Shown here: in pieces, positions 42,791 through 54,190 of the stretch | How the letters are laid out: each line of letters starts with the position of its first letter | Position numbering within the stretch: the first letter of the stretch is position 1 | From: Erodium maritimum | Lineage: Eukaryota > Streptophyta > Magnoliopsida > Geraniales > Geraniaceae | Length of the DNA: 64,000 nucleotides | Reading direction: 5' to 3' | Assembly: GCA_963921825.1 (NCBI GenBank) | Contig: OY997589.1 | Coordinates: 45,208,638 to 45,272,637, forward strand | Made by a program: the position numbers and the translations under genes | Notes under the pieces: generated by a model | The model's input: only the letters and a program-made list of their open reading frames with translations | Databases searched by the model: none | What the model was told of the DNA's origin: nothing

Positions 42791-44915
42791 ACCTGTCCGC
42801 CGCCATCGTTAACGAAGGGATGGACATGAACGAGGTATTCCTCGCTCATGTGCTGCTGGAGAAGTTTCCACCATCGTGGAAAGACTACCGCTGCCAACTC
42901 AAGAAAATAGAGAAGGATCTGACGCTTCAAGATCTCATTTGCCACATGAAGATTGAGGAAGCGAACCGCCTGAAGGATGCTCTGAGTGCCATCCCACCTT
43001 TGCCGCCTCCTTCGGTGAAGGCCAACATTGTGGAGTCTGGTGGGCCGTCTCGTCAAACAAAGTTCAAACTGAAACTGGAGTCCAAGGAAGATCCCAAGCG
43101 AGGACCTCCTAACAACATCAAATAATATGTGAAGCCATCCTTTGCTATTGTAATAACCACTCCCGGTCAACGCCAGTCAAACTTGCGAAAAACAGGAAAA
43201 TTTAATTTTTTTGGCCAGGTACTTAAATGAACCTAAATTTGTCCCCGAGGGTCATACCGGACTTAAGTTGACCCCGATATCGACCAAAATGAGTTCCGGG
43301 GAACTCAGGACAACTTTCTGATCAATTTGGGAAATGTTGACTTTTCGCTGGAAAAGTCAACCGAGCGACGTTTTGGTCCATTCGAGGACCGTTTTGGATC
43401 CAAAAAGCTTAGCCGTCGTCGTAGCGGTCTTAGTTGAGCTGTTTCCTTGTAGCCCATCAAGTTTCGCAATTTCTTGGAAAAAGTGCCCGTTAAGGGCCCG
43501 AAACGTCCGAATTTCGCGAATCTGATTGGAAAATATCTGCTAGATATTTTCCTAAAAAGGTGTGGGACCCACTTGCCACTTGTCAAGCAAGTGGTGGTGT
43601 TAGGTTTGGACAAGACAAGGAAGACACCTTATAGGTGTGGCCGGCCATGTATTTCAAAAAAAGAAAAGAAAATAGAAAAAGAGAGTTAGTTTTTAGAGAG
43701 AGAAGAAGAATATAGAAGGAGGAGAGAAAGAGAAGGGGGGTTTGAGTTCTTTCCACTATTCACGTCATCTAACCCTTGGATCGTCTCAAAGTTTGAAGAT
43801 TCAAGCTCACCTCGACGTTCTCTACGATGAGCTACTATCCGATCGTCGTTTTGCTAAATTTCAAAAGTTAGGGTTTGGTTAAAATGAGTAGTTTATGGTG
43901 GAGTTGAGGTGTGGGGATTGTTGTGGACGTTTTGGAGACGTTTTGGAGGGAAGAGGCACATTTTCTGGTGACCGGGAGCTCGGGGGGAGCTCCGGCCACC
44001 ATGTGGGGTGGCTGGCCGGAGCTAGGGCCGGCCACTACCATGGTGTGCCTGGCCTATTTTGGCTCTAGCCACCCACGGCCAAGGTTGGCCGGGTGGGGCC
44101 CACGTGCTCGGGTTTTAGGGTTTCGTGTTCAGGTGGTTTAGAACAGTCCCCGGGTCATTAATCTACAACCGGATCAAAATTTGGAATTAAATTGTGAAAG
44201 TTGTAATTGACGGGTTTTAGAAACTTTAAACGCTAATTAAATGACTCGGAAGTCGGAATTCGATTACGTCGAGTTCCTAGGAACCCTTGAATTATTCTAA
44301 GACCGTAGAAACAAAAACGGGAATTTTCGGAGCCCCGGAAGTGCGTTTCCAAAACCCGGGCAAATTCGCCATGTCGGGCGAATCGGGCTTTTCCGGGTCC
44401 ATTAGTGACAATGTCGAGTAATTGGGAAATTTGGGAGTGATCGACATTGTTGGGGTTGCATTTGGGCGTTTAGTTCTTTAAATTCGGGTTTCGCATGCTT
44501 ACTTAAAAAGTGTGTTAATTGTAATGATTGTAGACCGTGTCGCCTACCGTGGAAATAGAAGGCTAAGCGGGAATTATGGAGCTTTTCCGGAGTAAGAGTA
44601 TCGGGTTGACACATTTCAAGAGGTAGGGAAAAGTAGCCGGATCTCGGCCCTGATTAGGGAAAGTTAACAGTAGAATTGCATGTGACACCGGGGTGTCGAG
44701 GGTTAAGTAGGTTTATCGAATATTAGAAAGGCATGATGCGGGAACGTAGCGAACCTTAGAAATGCATGTGACACTTAGTAGTTTCGTAGGAGCAGAGAAC
44801 TTTCGATATTAGAATTACTGGAGGCATATGACCATGCCCGGAGGTTGATTGTGAACTTGTTGATATTAGAACTACTGGAGGCATTGGTTATGCCCGAATG
44901 TTGTTTGTGTAATTT

Positions 44916-45310
44916 GTGTCTTGGGTGGACATGAGAGCCCGTACTTTACTGTTGTGTCTTGGGTGGTCATGAGAGCCCGTGTTTTATTGTTGGTGTCTTG
45001 GGTGGCCATGAGAGCCCGTGTTTTACTGTTGGTGTTTCTTGGGAGGCCATGAGTGCCTGTGGGGTTGTTGAGCCCGTGAGTTATTGTCGGTGTGTCTTGG
45101 GTGGCCGTGAGTGCCCGTGGGGTTGTTGAGCCCGTGATTTATTGTCGGTGTGTCTTGGGTGGCCATGAGTGCTCGTGGGGTTGTTGAGCCCGTGAGTTAC
45201 TGTTGGTGTGTCTTGGGTGGCCGTGAGTGCCCGTGGGGTTGTTGAGCCCGTGAGTTATTTTCGGTGTGTCTTGGGTGGCCATGAGTGCCTGTGGAGTGTT
45301 GAACCTGTGT
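44916..45310. repeat. Tandem array of TCTTGGGTGGCCATGAG units in LTR
   Basis: Three ~38-bp units (TGTCTTGGGTGGYCATGAGA plus GCCCGTG and a TTTACTGTTG-like end) followed by five ~58-bp units that add GGGGTTGTTGAGCCCGTGA. The longer unit looks like the shorter one plus a 20-bp insertion that was then amplified. The relative LTR at 49413-49830 has a related but different array. Confidence 0.88.
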
Positions 45311-45348
45311 TGTTGCTGTTTGTTGCACTTGCTTGTGATTGTGTTTGT

Positions 45349-45720
45349 GGTTACTGAGATAGGTCGACTGCCTGGCCTGACCGGGACTGGCAAAGCGCGT
45401 GAGTGAGAGAGGTTACTGAGACAGGTCGACCGCCTGGCCTGACCGGGACTGGCAGAGCGCGTGAGTGAGAGAGGTTACTGAGACAGGTCGACCGCCTGGC
45501 CTGACCGGGACTGGCAGAGCGCGTGAGTGAGAGAGGTTACTGAGACAGGTCGACCGCCTGGCCTGACCGGGATTGGCAAAGCGCGTGAGTGAGAGAGGTT
45601 ACTAAGACAGGTCGACCGCCTGGCCTGACCGGGACTGGCAAAGCGCGTGAGTGAGAGAGGTTACTGAGACAGGTCGACCGCCTGGCCTGACCGGGACTGG
45701 AAAAGCGCGTGAGTGAGAGA
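45349..45720. repeat. Six-copy 62-bp minisatellite in LTR
   Basis: Unit starts occur at 45349, 45411, 45473, 45535, 45597 and 45659, exactly 62 bp apart, with a partial seventh from 45721. Each begins GGTTACTGAG and contains ACAGGTCGACCGCCTGGCC. Copies differ at only a few bases, so expansion is recent. The related LTR has one degenerate copy near 50040-50105. Confidence 0.97.
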
Positions 45721-46275
45721 GGTTACTGAGCAGCTGGAGTGCGATCCTTTGTGATCTTGGGTGTTGCGTGGTGGTCTGTCGTGTCTTTGGAGGATGTCGT
45801 CGATCGTTGTGTCGGGTCTAGTTTACATGTCCGAGTGTTGAGTCGGTTGAGGAAAGTATCTGCGGGTTGTGTGTCAGTTGAGTTACTTGAGTTTGGGGAT
45901 AGTGATCCCCGGTGTTGAGTTGGTTGTTGGTGTTATCGGCATTGTCTGCTAAGTATGCCGTAGTCAGTCTGTTATCCGTGGTGGTGAGCGAACGCTCACC
46001 CCTAGCTGCTTTTCCTACAGGTACCGGTCGCAGGTTGGAGTAGGTGAGCTTCTGAAGCTTGAAGAGCTAGGAGCGGGATTCTGGGTTTACTTTTGAGTCT
46101 AGCGACGTATTACCTTGCTTTTTGTCCATTTGTTTGGACGTGTTTTTAAGGTGTAAATGATTATTTTGATGAACAAATGGTGGTTTTAAAGAGATTTTTG
46201 TAAAGGGTTTCAAAATGTTTTATTGTTTTAAATGTTCGCGTCCCGAGTTCGGTTTACTGAAATTGGGGCGTGACA

Positions 46276-47458
46276 GCTATCCACAAATCGAGGCAGAACA
46301 TGTTGTGCTATGTTTGCGGTCAAGCTGGACACGAGGCCTACCAGTGCATGAACCTTCAAGATTACAAGAAGAATGGTGCAAGGGCCTACATTGTTGAAGA
46401 TGACGACATAGTAGCTGCTGTAGTCGCTGAGGTTATGCTGGTTCACAACACCGTTGACTGGGTGTTGGACTCCGCATCCTCCCGTCATCTCTGCAACTCG
46501 AGGGAACTTTTCTACGAGTTTGAACCAACTGCACCTGGTTAAGTTGTTCATATGGGAAACGACTCTACTGCAGTGATTTCAGGAAGCGGGAAGATCATGC
46601 TGAAGCTGACATCTGGGAAGACGCTCATACTCAGTAATGCTCTTTGTGTTCCTACTCTGCGTTGCAACCTTGTCTCTAGACCTCTGTTGATGAAGGCTGG
46701 CTTGAAGACCGTTATAAAAAATGACACTGTGGTCTTCTCAAAGGATGAAGATTTTGTAGGGAAGGGGTATTATTGTGGGGGTCTCTTTCTTTTCAATGTC
46801 GATCATGTTATCCTGAGTAGTAATAAAATTTCCGCTTCCGCTTATATTGTTGAGTCTATTGATCTGTGGCATGGTAGATTAGGACATGTAAATGTTGCTT
46901 CAATTAAACAACTAAGAGACATGTCTATTATACCATCGTTATCTACCTTTGAACTCTCGAAATGTGAAGTTTGCGTAAAGGCAAAATTCATTAAAAAAAC
47001 CTTGCAAATCAGTCACAACAAGGCACACGAACCTACTTGAATTAATCCACACCGATCTTGCGGATTTCAGGAACTCGAGAAGCAAGGGAGGCAAACATTA
47101 CTATGTTACCTTCATCGACGATTGCTCTAGGTTCGCGAGAGTCTATCTTCTTACTACAAAGGATGAAGCTGAAGAGATGTTCATCAAGTATAAGAATGAG
47201 GTAGAAAACCAACTTGAGAGGAAGATCAAGAGAGTGAGATCTTATAGAGGAGGAGAGTATGGCTCAAACTTCTTAAAAGAAGTTTGTGAATCAAATGGTA
47301 TCATCCATGAAACCAGTGCACCATACATGGCTGAACAAAATGGAGTAGATGAACGTAAGAACCGAACGCTCAAGAACATGATGAATAAAGTGCTTCTTAG
47401 TTCAGGCCTTCCTGATGAAATGTGGGGGGAAGCCGTCTTATCTTCTTGTCACATACTT
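46276..47458 (+). pseudogene. Copia B zinc knuckle, protease and integrase
   Basis: Starts with a complete CCHC knuckle (CYVCGQAGHEAYQC). Protease follows with WVLDSASSRHLC, where the usual Gly is Ala. A stop at 46540 and a frameshift near 47030 interrupt. GAG_pre-integrase is readable (LWHGRLGHVNVAS; CEVCVKAKF). Integrase keeps the first Asp (ELIHTDLADF) and the Glu (NGVDERKNRTL), but the second Asp is Tyr (VRSYRGGEY). It ends at HIL where the second large LTR enters at 47459. Confidence 0.9.
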
Positions 47459-47629
47459 TATAAAACCCGCTTCAAAAAAAAGAAAAAAACTTTGGGTCGG
47501 ACCGGGTCGGACCGGACCCGACCAGCAACCTGGCCAGGCCAGACCCAACTGCCTCCCCTCGCTTGGGCCGTGCGGCCCGGTACTGGTCAGAGCCCATTTT
47601 CTGGGCCCAAGCCCAGTCTGAACCCTGGG

Positions 47630-47637
47630 TATAAAGG
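47630..47637 (+). promoter_or_regulatory. TATA box in the second large LTR
   Basis: GGGTATAAAGGGCC is followed by AACCCTAGGGTTTACACCC and a long CT- and C-rich leader. That is the expected layout of the LTR promoter and R region start. The start site itself was not identified. Confidence 0.6.
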
Positions 47638-49412
47638 GCCGAACCCTAGGGTTTACACCCATTCTCCTCCTTCCCCTCAACGCAGCCGCCGTCCCTTCCC
47701 TCGTCGACCTCACCCTCTCCCGATCTCTCTCTCCCTCTCTGGTTCCTCTCGACCTCGCCGGCCACGGCGTGTTCGGCCGCCACCTCCCTCACCACCGTCC
47801 GTCACCCACCTCCCTCTCGCCGTCCCGTCTTCCCCACGCCGAGCCCCCTCCTCCTTCTCCGTCCGGCCATCGCCTGCCCACACCAGTAACCACCGCCGTC
47901 GACCCCCTCTTCCATCTCCCTCTCAGATCCCGAACCCTCATCCGACCTCCCTCCCTCCTCTCAACTCGGAGTCCGGCCACCGCTCCCGAGTCCGGCCGAC
48001 GCTCCCAAGACCGGCCATCGCTCCCGAGCCCGAGCTCGGCCGTCTCCGGCCACCGTCTCCTTCTCAGAACGGAGCTGAGCCCTTCGAACCCCGTCTCGCC
48101 GCCGGCACCGTCTCAAGGTCGCCGGCGCTCGCCAGATCCGGCGAGCTACGGCCGGATTCATCCAGATCTGAGGGGAAACCCTCACCCGCGCCCCGTCGCG
48201 CCCAAAACCACCACCACCGGCGCTCCCTCCGCCGTGCTCCACCACCTCATCTCCCACGGTGAGGTTCTCACCACGAGGTTTGGTCGCCGGCGACGTCTCC
48301 GTCGGTGGCCGGCCGGTTTCTAACCGAGCCCCTCTTTTTCGGTTCCCGTGTTGTTCGTTTCAAGTTTATTTGGTTAAACTGTTAATGAAATCGTTTGTTA
48401 TTTGGTTAAACCGTTAATGAAATCGATTAATTTTTGATTAAACCTGCTTATGAAGTCGATTAATATTTGGACCGGTTTTGGATTAAAAAGGAAAATATGT
48501 TAATTTAAAATCAGTTTTTGGATCTGGACAATTTGTTGAAGCATAAAACTAACGAAAATTTATCGGTTAAAAGGGATGGTAATTAAAAACGACTTAGGCC
48601 CGTTAAATGAGAAAACGAAGTTCTGGTTAAATTAAACGGGTTTTAAAACGAATGTCGGTTTTTAAGTTTAAACTTGAGTTAAGTTAAGTCAAAAAGGGGA
48701 AAACGAACTCATATCAGATCGGATTTTGAAAGGTTTGGACCAAAATATCGAGTTTGGAAAAGAACTGAAAGAATCGTTCTGTTTTAAAGTCAAGGTCGGA
48801 ATTAGATAAAACAAAGGAGTTTCAAAGACAGTTTGAGTTAAAATTGGTTTTAACTGGGTTTTGGATCAACTTGAGTTCGGTGCGCGGATGCTCGAACCCG
48901 ATTCGTTGTAATCCCGCTTTTCTCCCGCTCGAGTTTAAGGGACAATTGTCGGTCTTAAAACTGGATAAATCATTACCTTTAACTTAACGACGGAACCGTT
49001 ATTAATCGTTGGCTTTCGTGTTTTCTTTAGCGTCCGGCTTCGATCGAAGTGAAACCCGGAGGTAGCGAGCCAGAACGTCTGGAGCTAGGGAGCATAGCGG
49101 TTGCTCTTCAGTTGAGGTAGGGAAAAGTAGCCGGATCTCGGCCCTGACTAGGGAAAGTTAACTGTAGAATTGCATGTGACATCGGGGTGTCGTGGGTTGT
49201 TTAGGTTTTCGAATATTAGAAATGCATGATACGGGATTGTAGCGTTTAAGAGAAAAGCATGTGACACTTAGTAGTGTCGTAGGAATAAAGGACTTAGCGT
49301 TAACTGTTTACTGGAGGCATATGACCATGCCCGGAGGTTGTTTGTGAAACTAGCGATATTAGGACTGTTGGAGGCATCGATTATGCCGGAGGTTGTTGTG
49401 CGTTAATTGTTG

Positions 49413-49830
49413 TTGAGTTTGGGTGGACTTGAGTTCCCGTGTTAATTGTTGTTGAGTTTGGGTGGCCTTGAGTGCCCGTGTTAATGGTTGTTAAGTTTGG
49501 GTGGCCTTGAGTGCCCGTGTTAATGGTTGTTAAGTTTGGGTGGCCTTGAGAGCCCGTATTTAATTGTTGGTGTCTTGGGTGGCCATGAGAGCTCGTGTCT
49601 TACTGTTGATGTCTTGAGTGGCAGTGAGTGCTGTGGGGTTGTTGAACCCGAGTCTTGACTATTGGTGGTTTTGAGTGGCCGCGAGTGCCCGTGAGGTCGT
49701 TGACCCGTGAGTCACTGTTGGTGTATTTTGGGAGGCCGTGAGTGCCTGTGGGGGTTGTTGAGTCCGCGTTTTAGGGTTGGTATCTTGGGTGGCCATGAGT
49801 GCCTGTGGAGTGTTGAACATGTGTTATTGC
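49413..49830. repeat. Diverged tandem array in the second large LTR
   Basis: About four ~39-bp units (GTTTGGGTGGCCTTGAGTGC plus CCGTGTTAATGGTTGTTAA) followed by longer, more diverged units with GGGGTTGTTGA words. It is the counterpart of 44916-45310. Confidence 0.85.
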
Positions 49831-50672
49831 TGTTTGTTGAACTGTGATTGTGATTGTGATTGTGGTTACCTGAGGTTGTGGGCCCGCTTCATTAAACGGG
49901 GGTCCTCGATCACACGCGTCTGCACGTTCAGACGAGGTAGGGGGCCCGCCTGTCAGTAAAGGGGTTCTGGCCGCGCGTGTGTGGTTCGGTGGTTGTGAGT
50001 GTGATAGGTTGACAGTCTGATCCGACTTTGTGTCGAGGAAATGCGACAGGTCGACCGCCTGACCACGTCTATGATCGGTATAGGGCGTGAGGGAGGTTAC
50101 TGAGCAGCTGGTTTGCGATCCTTGTGATCTTGTTTGGTGTGCGATCCTTTGTGATCTTGTTTGGTGTTGCGTAGTTCCTTTGAGTCCTTGGAAGAGGTCG
50201 TGATCGTTGTATCGTGTCTACTTACGTGTTGAGTGTCGAGTCGTTCGAGGAGGGTCACCGTGGGTGTTTGTTAGTCAGAGTACTTGGGTTGGGGACAGTG
50301 ATCCCCGGGGGTTGAGTTTGTTGTTGGTGTTACCGGCATTGTCTGCTAATTATGCCGTAGTCAGTCTGTTATCCGTGGTGGTGAGCGAACGCTCACCCCT
50401 AGCTGCTTTTCCTACAGGTACTGTTCGTGGGACGGACTAGGTGAGCTCTCGAAGCTTGTGGAGCTGGGAGCAGAGTCCGGGTTTTTACTTTTGGTCTAGC
50501 GACGAGCACCTCGCCTTTTTGTCCGCTTGTGGGACGTTTTATTTGAATTGTAATTATCTTTCGTCGAACTAAACTGGTATTGTAAAATGTTTTAATGGAA
50601 TTGTTTTCAAAGTGCTTTCTTATTTTAAACGTTCGCGTCCCGAGTTCGGTTTACTGAAATTGGGGTGTGACA

Positions 50673-52743
50673 TACTTAACCGTGTGTCGCACAAGAACCT
50701 TGATAAGACTCCCTACGAGTTATGGAAGGGCTACGCTCCTAACCTAAGGTTTCTCAAAGTGTGGGGGTGTTTGGCGAAAGTAGGCTTAACCGACCCCAAG
50801 AGAACCAATATCGGATCTAAGACCTATGATTGTGTGTTCATAAGCTATGCTTAGACCAGCGCGGCGTATCGCTTCATGTCTCTAGATGACCGCTCAATCT
50901 CTGAGGCTAGAGATGTTGAGTTCTTCGAACACATCTTTCCAATGAAGAGGAACGTCGTTGCTGATCCGGTTGAACCCATTATCCCCTTTCCTCCGCTTCG
51001 TGATAGGTGGGTTACCAAAAGCTCTACTTCGTATGGTCAAGCTGAGGGACCAAGGAGAAGTAAGAGACTCAGGATTGAGAAGAACTTCGGAGAAGACTAC
51101 GTCACCTCCTTTCTATCCGAAGTTGGTCCTAAGGGTGTTGTTTCAAACGAGTTTGTTTTAGCCTTCTGGTTAGAAGAAGATCCAAAGACCTATGGCGAGG
51201 CTTTGAGATTCGTTGATGCTAACCTCTGGAAAGAGGCTATCCAGGCTGAACTTGATTCTATTGTACCGAATCAGACTTAGGATCTAGTAGACTTACCTAA
51301 AGGTTCCAAAACCATTAGTAGTAAGCAGATCTTTAAGAGAAAGCTGAGACCCAATTGTACAATAGACCGGTTCAAGGCGAGACTCGTGGTTAGAGGTTTT
51401 ACACAATGGAAAGATGTCGATTACTTCGACACGTATTCTCCTGTGACCAAGATTGCAACGATAAGGTCTCTAGTCGCTTTAGCAACCATTCACGACTTGA
51501 TAATTCATCAGATGGATGTCAAGACCGCCTTCCTGAATGGTGATCTAAAGGAAGAGATCTATATGTCTCAACCCGAGGGGTTTGTGATCACTGGTCAAAA
51601 GAACAAAGTGTGTAAAATGAAGAAGTCTCTGCATGGTCTGAAACAAGCATCTAAACAATGGTATGAGAAGTTCAATCGAACTCTGGTGACTGACGGATAC
51701 GAGGTGAACAACTCTGATTCCTGTGTGTACTCGAAGATGACGAAATCGGGATGTGTGATTATCTGTCTTTATGTCAATGACATGTTAATTCTTGGTAATA
51801 ATATCGGTGTAGTGAATGTTACCAAAACTTCATATCATCACATTTTGAGATGAAGGACTTAGGAGAAGCTGATGTCATTTTAGGTGTTAAGATTATGAGA
51901 AACACCAATGGCATCTCCTTGAGTCAATCTCATTACATTGAGAAAGTGTTGAAAAAATTCAATCACTTTGACGTTATACCTACTAAGACTCCATATGATC
52001 CGAACGTACACTTGATAAAGAACTTGAGTGATAGTGTTTCACAAGTTGAGTACGCCAAGATTATAGGAAGTGTGATGTTCCTCATGAACTGCACTCGACC
52101 AGACATTGCTTACACAGTAAGCAGGTTGAGTCGGTATACAAATAACCCAAGTCCCGAGCATTGGAATGCTCTAAGTCGAGTGTTGAAGTACCTGAAAGGA
52201 ACTATGAGTTGGTCCCTGCATTATAGTACCTTTCCTACTGCTTTGGAAGGATACTGCGATGCAAAATGGGTTTCAGGTAATGATGAGAACAACTCGACTA
52301 ATGGTTATGTGTTCACTTTGGGTGGAGGTGCTATATCGTGGAAGTCTTCGAAGCAGACTTGTATAGCCCACTCTACCATGGAGTCTGAGTTCATTTCCCT
52401 TGAGTTGGCTGGACAAGAGACAGACTGGTTGAGGAACCTGTTAACAGAGGTGCCTGTGTGGGGAAGGCAAGTTGTGCCTGTGTCACTACATTGTGATTCA
52501 CAAGAAGCTATTTGCGTTGCGAAGAATGATGTGTACAATGGTAAGAAGAGACACATTCGTATCAGGCACGATGTCGTTAGACAACTCTTGAAAGATGGAG
52601 TGTTTTCTTTGGAATTTGTTATATCCGAAAGAAATCTGGTTGATACCTTTACCAAGGGTCAACCAAGGAGAATTCGCCTACATATGTCGTTAGGGATGGG
52701 GCTCAAGCCCATATGTCAAGAAAGTATGGATGACACGTGTTAG
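50673..52743 (+). pseudogene. Copia B integrase end, reverse transcriptase and RNase H
   Basis: 50673-50854 finishes integrase (KTPYELWKGYAPNLRFLKVW) and ends at a TAG. 50876-51280 is the linker. RT follows: TQWKDVDYFDTYSPVTKIAT; MDVKTAFLNGDLKEEIYMSQ; KKSLHGLKQASKQWYEKF. The catalytic box reads YVND (51770-51781), with the first Asp replaced by Asn. After a frameshift near 51845, 51850-52743 gives the RT end, CTRPDIAYTVSRLSRY and a nearly complete RNase H (EGYCDAKWVSGND; STMESEFISLELAGQE; ERNLVDTFTKG), ending in GMGLKPICQE. Disabled by few lesions. Confidence 0.93.
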
Positions 52744-53401
52744 TGGTCATATGTAGCCGTACTTGTCTTGATGCACTACATCTCCCATTCCTATGACATT
52801 TGTAGTGCTTGATGGTCTATAACAGGTTTGTGGTACTTTGAGACGCACTTGATAGATCTTGATAATAATCTATAACCAGTATTGGTGGTGCTTGTGAGAC
52901 GCACTTGATAGATTGTAATCCATAACCAGTTTTTGTGGTGCTATTGAGACACACTTTATGGATTCTGCTGACAGGATGGACTCTAAGTCTTTAATAGCTC
53001 CAGACCCGATTGGGACAATGCTTGTGAGAAGCACTTGATGAGCTACCTACGTGTGTGTGATGGTGGGCCGCCATATATGAAAGACTTGGGGAAAAGTCTT
53101 CCTAGAGCACTCACTAGAACCAAGGTATACGCAGGGCCTTTAATAGTGTTGTTGATAGTTTCGCGGATTCAGTGGGATCTGAAGTATGGTATGTGTTGTG
53201 TGATTTATCAACCGAAGTTAAGTAAGTTCAAGATTTTATTCACTTACTTTAAGTAAGTTGTTATCTACCTTACTACGCACCAATTCAAATCGAAAGATAT
53301 TGATGTTTAAGTACTGCACCTTCCAGTAACAGAACTTTGTATTTTTCCTTCTATTCAAAATGTTTTTGGTTTTGGCGTTTATCGCCAAATTTGTGGGGGA
53401 T
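52744..53401 (+). other. Copia B 3' untranslated region and polypurine tract
   Basis: No gene. Three ~50-bp tandem units lie at 52816-52966, and the segment ends in TTTGTGGGGGA (53391-53401), the purine tract abutting the LTR start TGTTGGAAAA. Confidence 0.8.
52816..52966 (+). repeat. Three ~50-bp tandem repeats in copia B 3' UTR
   Basis: Units share CTATAACCAGT, TGGTGCT and GAGACGCACTTGATAGAT. Copies are diverged from each other. A partial relative (GCTTGTGAGAAGCACTTGAT) lies near 53021-53040. Confidence 0.85.
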
Positions 53402-54185
53402 TGTTGGAAAAAATTGGCTTTAATAGCCTTGGCTGTTTTTGGGTGAAGTCCCACATCGACAACTTACCATGGTGTTGGTGTGTTAATAAAGGCTGCTCTT
53501 CATGTCATGTTCAACATGAAGCAGCTGGGCCTATGCTGGTTGGGCCGGAACGGGCCTTGCGCGCGCCACCGCCGTCGTCTTTCCAGGTCAGGACGGGTCG
53601 GGCCGGGCGCGGGCTCGGGCTCGGGTTCGGGTAGAGCCCCTGCGGGGCGGGAAAAACTATCGTTTTGGACAAAATACTTTTGATTGTTCAGTTATTGACT
53701 CTTTCAAATAATTTTAAACTCGCTGATTAAGTCGTGATAGTGGTTCCGATTTTTCGTGGGTTTGACCCAATAATGGAGTCGTTGAAACTGATTGATATCA
53801 AAATATCTGAAGCGTTTTTACCTAATTACACTTACGTTTTGTTCTTGACGTTTTCTAATCAGTTCCAGAGCCAAATTTTCGTTACTCTACAAATTACTCA
53901 CCACACCGAAGTTCTGTTTCTGTGCTGCTGCATCCACATCCAGCAGAGCGAGTGGGCGCGCTGCTGGGTAGAGCTGAGAGATCCTTGGGGAGAAACCGCG
54001 GCTGGTCGCCACCTCGGTCACGCCATAATTTTTTGCTTCAAAGTCAGTGGACCTCCGTGCCACGCCTCAGCTTTTCCTCATCGTTCTGCACTTCAATATG
54101 GTTGGTCGTTCCGGTTTATGTTTTCGATTGCATTCTTTAATTGTTCTGCAATTTATTTCCCAATTTGCGAATATTCATTCCAACA
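53402..54185 (+). repeat. 3' LTR of copia B
   Basis: 784 bp, TGTTGGAAAAAATTGGC to ATTCATTCCAACA; the 8-bp ends TGTTGGAA/TTCCAACA are inverted repeats. A GC-rich block with GGGCTCGGGCTCGGGTTCGGG lies at about 53540-53645. TSD TAAGG follows. Confidence 0.95.
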
Positions 54186-54190
54186 TAAGG

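Larger units (their letters stand above)
41608..43148 (+). pseudogene. Copia B gag, split by a LINE tail
   Basis: Gag starts at the ATG at 41608 with tandem Met/Asn codons and then AARNFPRVEPLDGTNYRRWS and QKMMIFFEQNEIDYVLLED, a UBN2-type copia gag N-terminus. A frameshift follows near 41790. After the LINE tail, 42511-43125 continues through NTLFDLLVGQKSVKFIWQTL and LLEKFPPSWKDYRCQLKKI. A 51-bp in-frame tandem duplication (42689-42790) lies in it. A stop at 43123-43125 comes before the solo LTR at 43149. Gag forms the virus-like particle. Confidence 0.88.
43149..46275 (+). mobile_element. Large solo LTR (gypsy-type) in copia B
   Basis: Starts TGTAATAACCACTCCCGGTC, ends TTGGGGCGTGACA, 3127 bp, with perfect TSDs GCTAT (43144-43148 and 46276-46280). 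Its 3' half is shared with the LTR at 47459-50672. It contains a GC-rich block at about 43970-44110 (repeated GCCGGAGCT and GGCCGG words), a diverged repeat array (44916-45310) and a 62-bp array (45349-45720). The CCHC knuckle of copia B resumes right after it. Confidence 0.95.
47459..50672 (+). mobile_element. Second large solo LTR (gypsy-type) in copia B
   Basis: 3214 bp with perfect TSDs TACTT (47454-47458 and 50673-50677). It starts TATAAAACCCGCTTC, so the canonical TG is mutated to TA, and ends TTGGGGTGTGACA. The 3' 1.5 kb is homologous to the LTR at 43149-46275 (shared GTAGGGAAAAGTAGCCGGAT, GGTGAGCGAACGCTCACCCC). The 5' 850 bp is unlike it: a very C-rich block (about 47490-48310). Copia B integrase resumes after it. 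Confidence 0.95.
31239..54185 (+). mobile_element. Ty1/copia element B, heavily nested, with inverted 5' LTR piece
   Basis: Defined by perfect TSDs TAAGG (31234-31238 and 54186-54190). Its right end is a normal 3' LTR (53402-54185). Its left end is not a normal 5' LTR: 31239-31285 plus 41444-41568 are the reverse complement of the last ~170 bp of that LTR. No PBS is seen. The coding region runs from gag at 41608 to the RNase H end at 52743. Five later insertions sit inside: family A solo LTR, full-length family A element, LINE tail, and two gypsy solo LTRs. Without them the element would be about 5.7 kb. Confidence 0.88.

Noticed and set aside
45349-45720. Regular repeats as a possible CRISPR array or centromeric satellite
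   Set aside because: The units are contiguous without spacers, so not CRISPR; six copies inside an LTR with a TSD are not a centromeric array.
47177-48262. 361-codon ORF
   Set aside because: It fuses the end of copia B integrase to the C-rich start of a solo LTR across the insertion junction at 47459; a chance chimera.
47490-48330. CpG-rich region as promoter of a host gene
   Set aside because: It lies wholly inside a solo LTR with perfect TSDs; the TATA box and leader are better explained as the LTR promoter.
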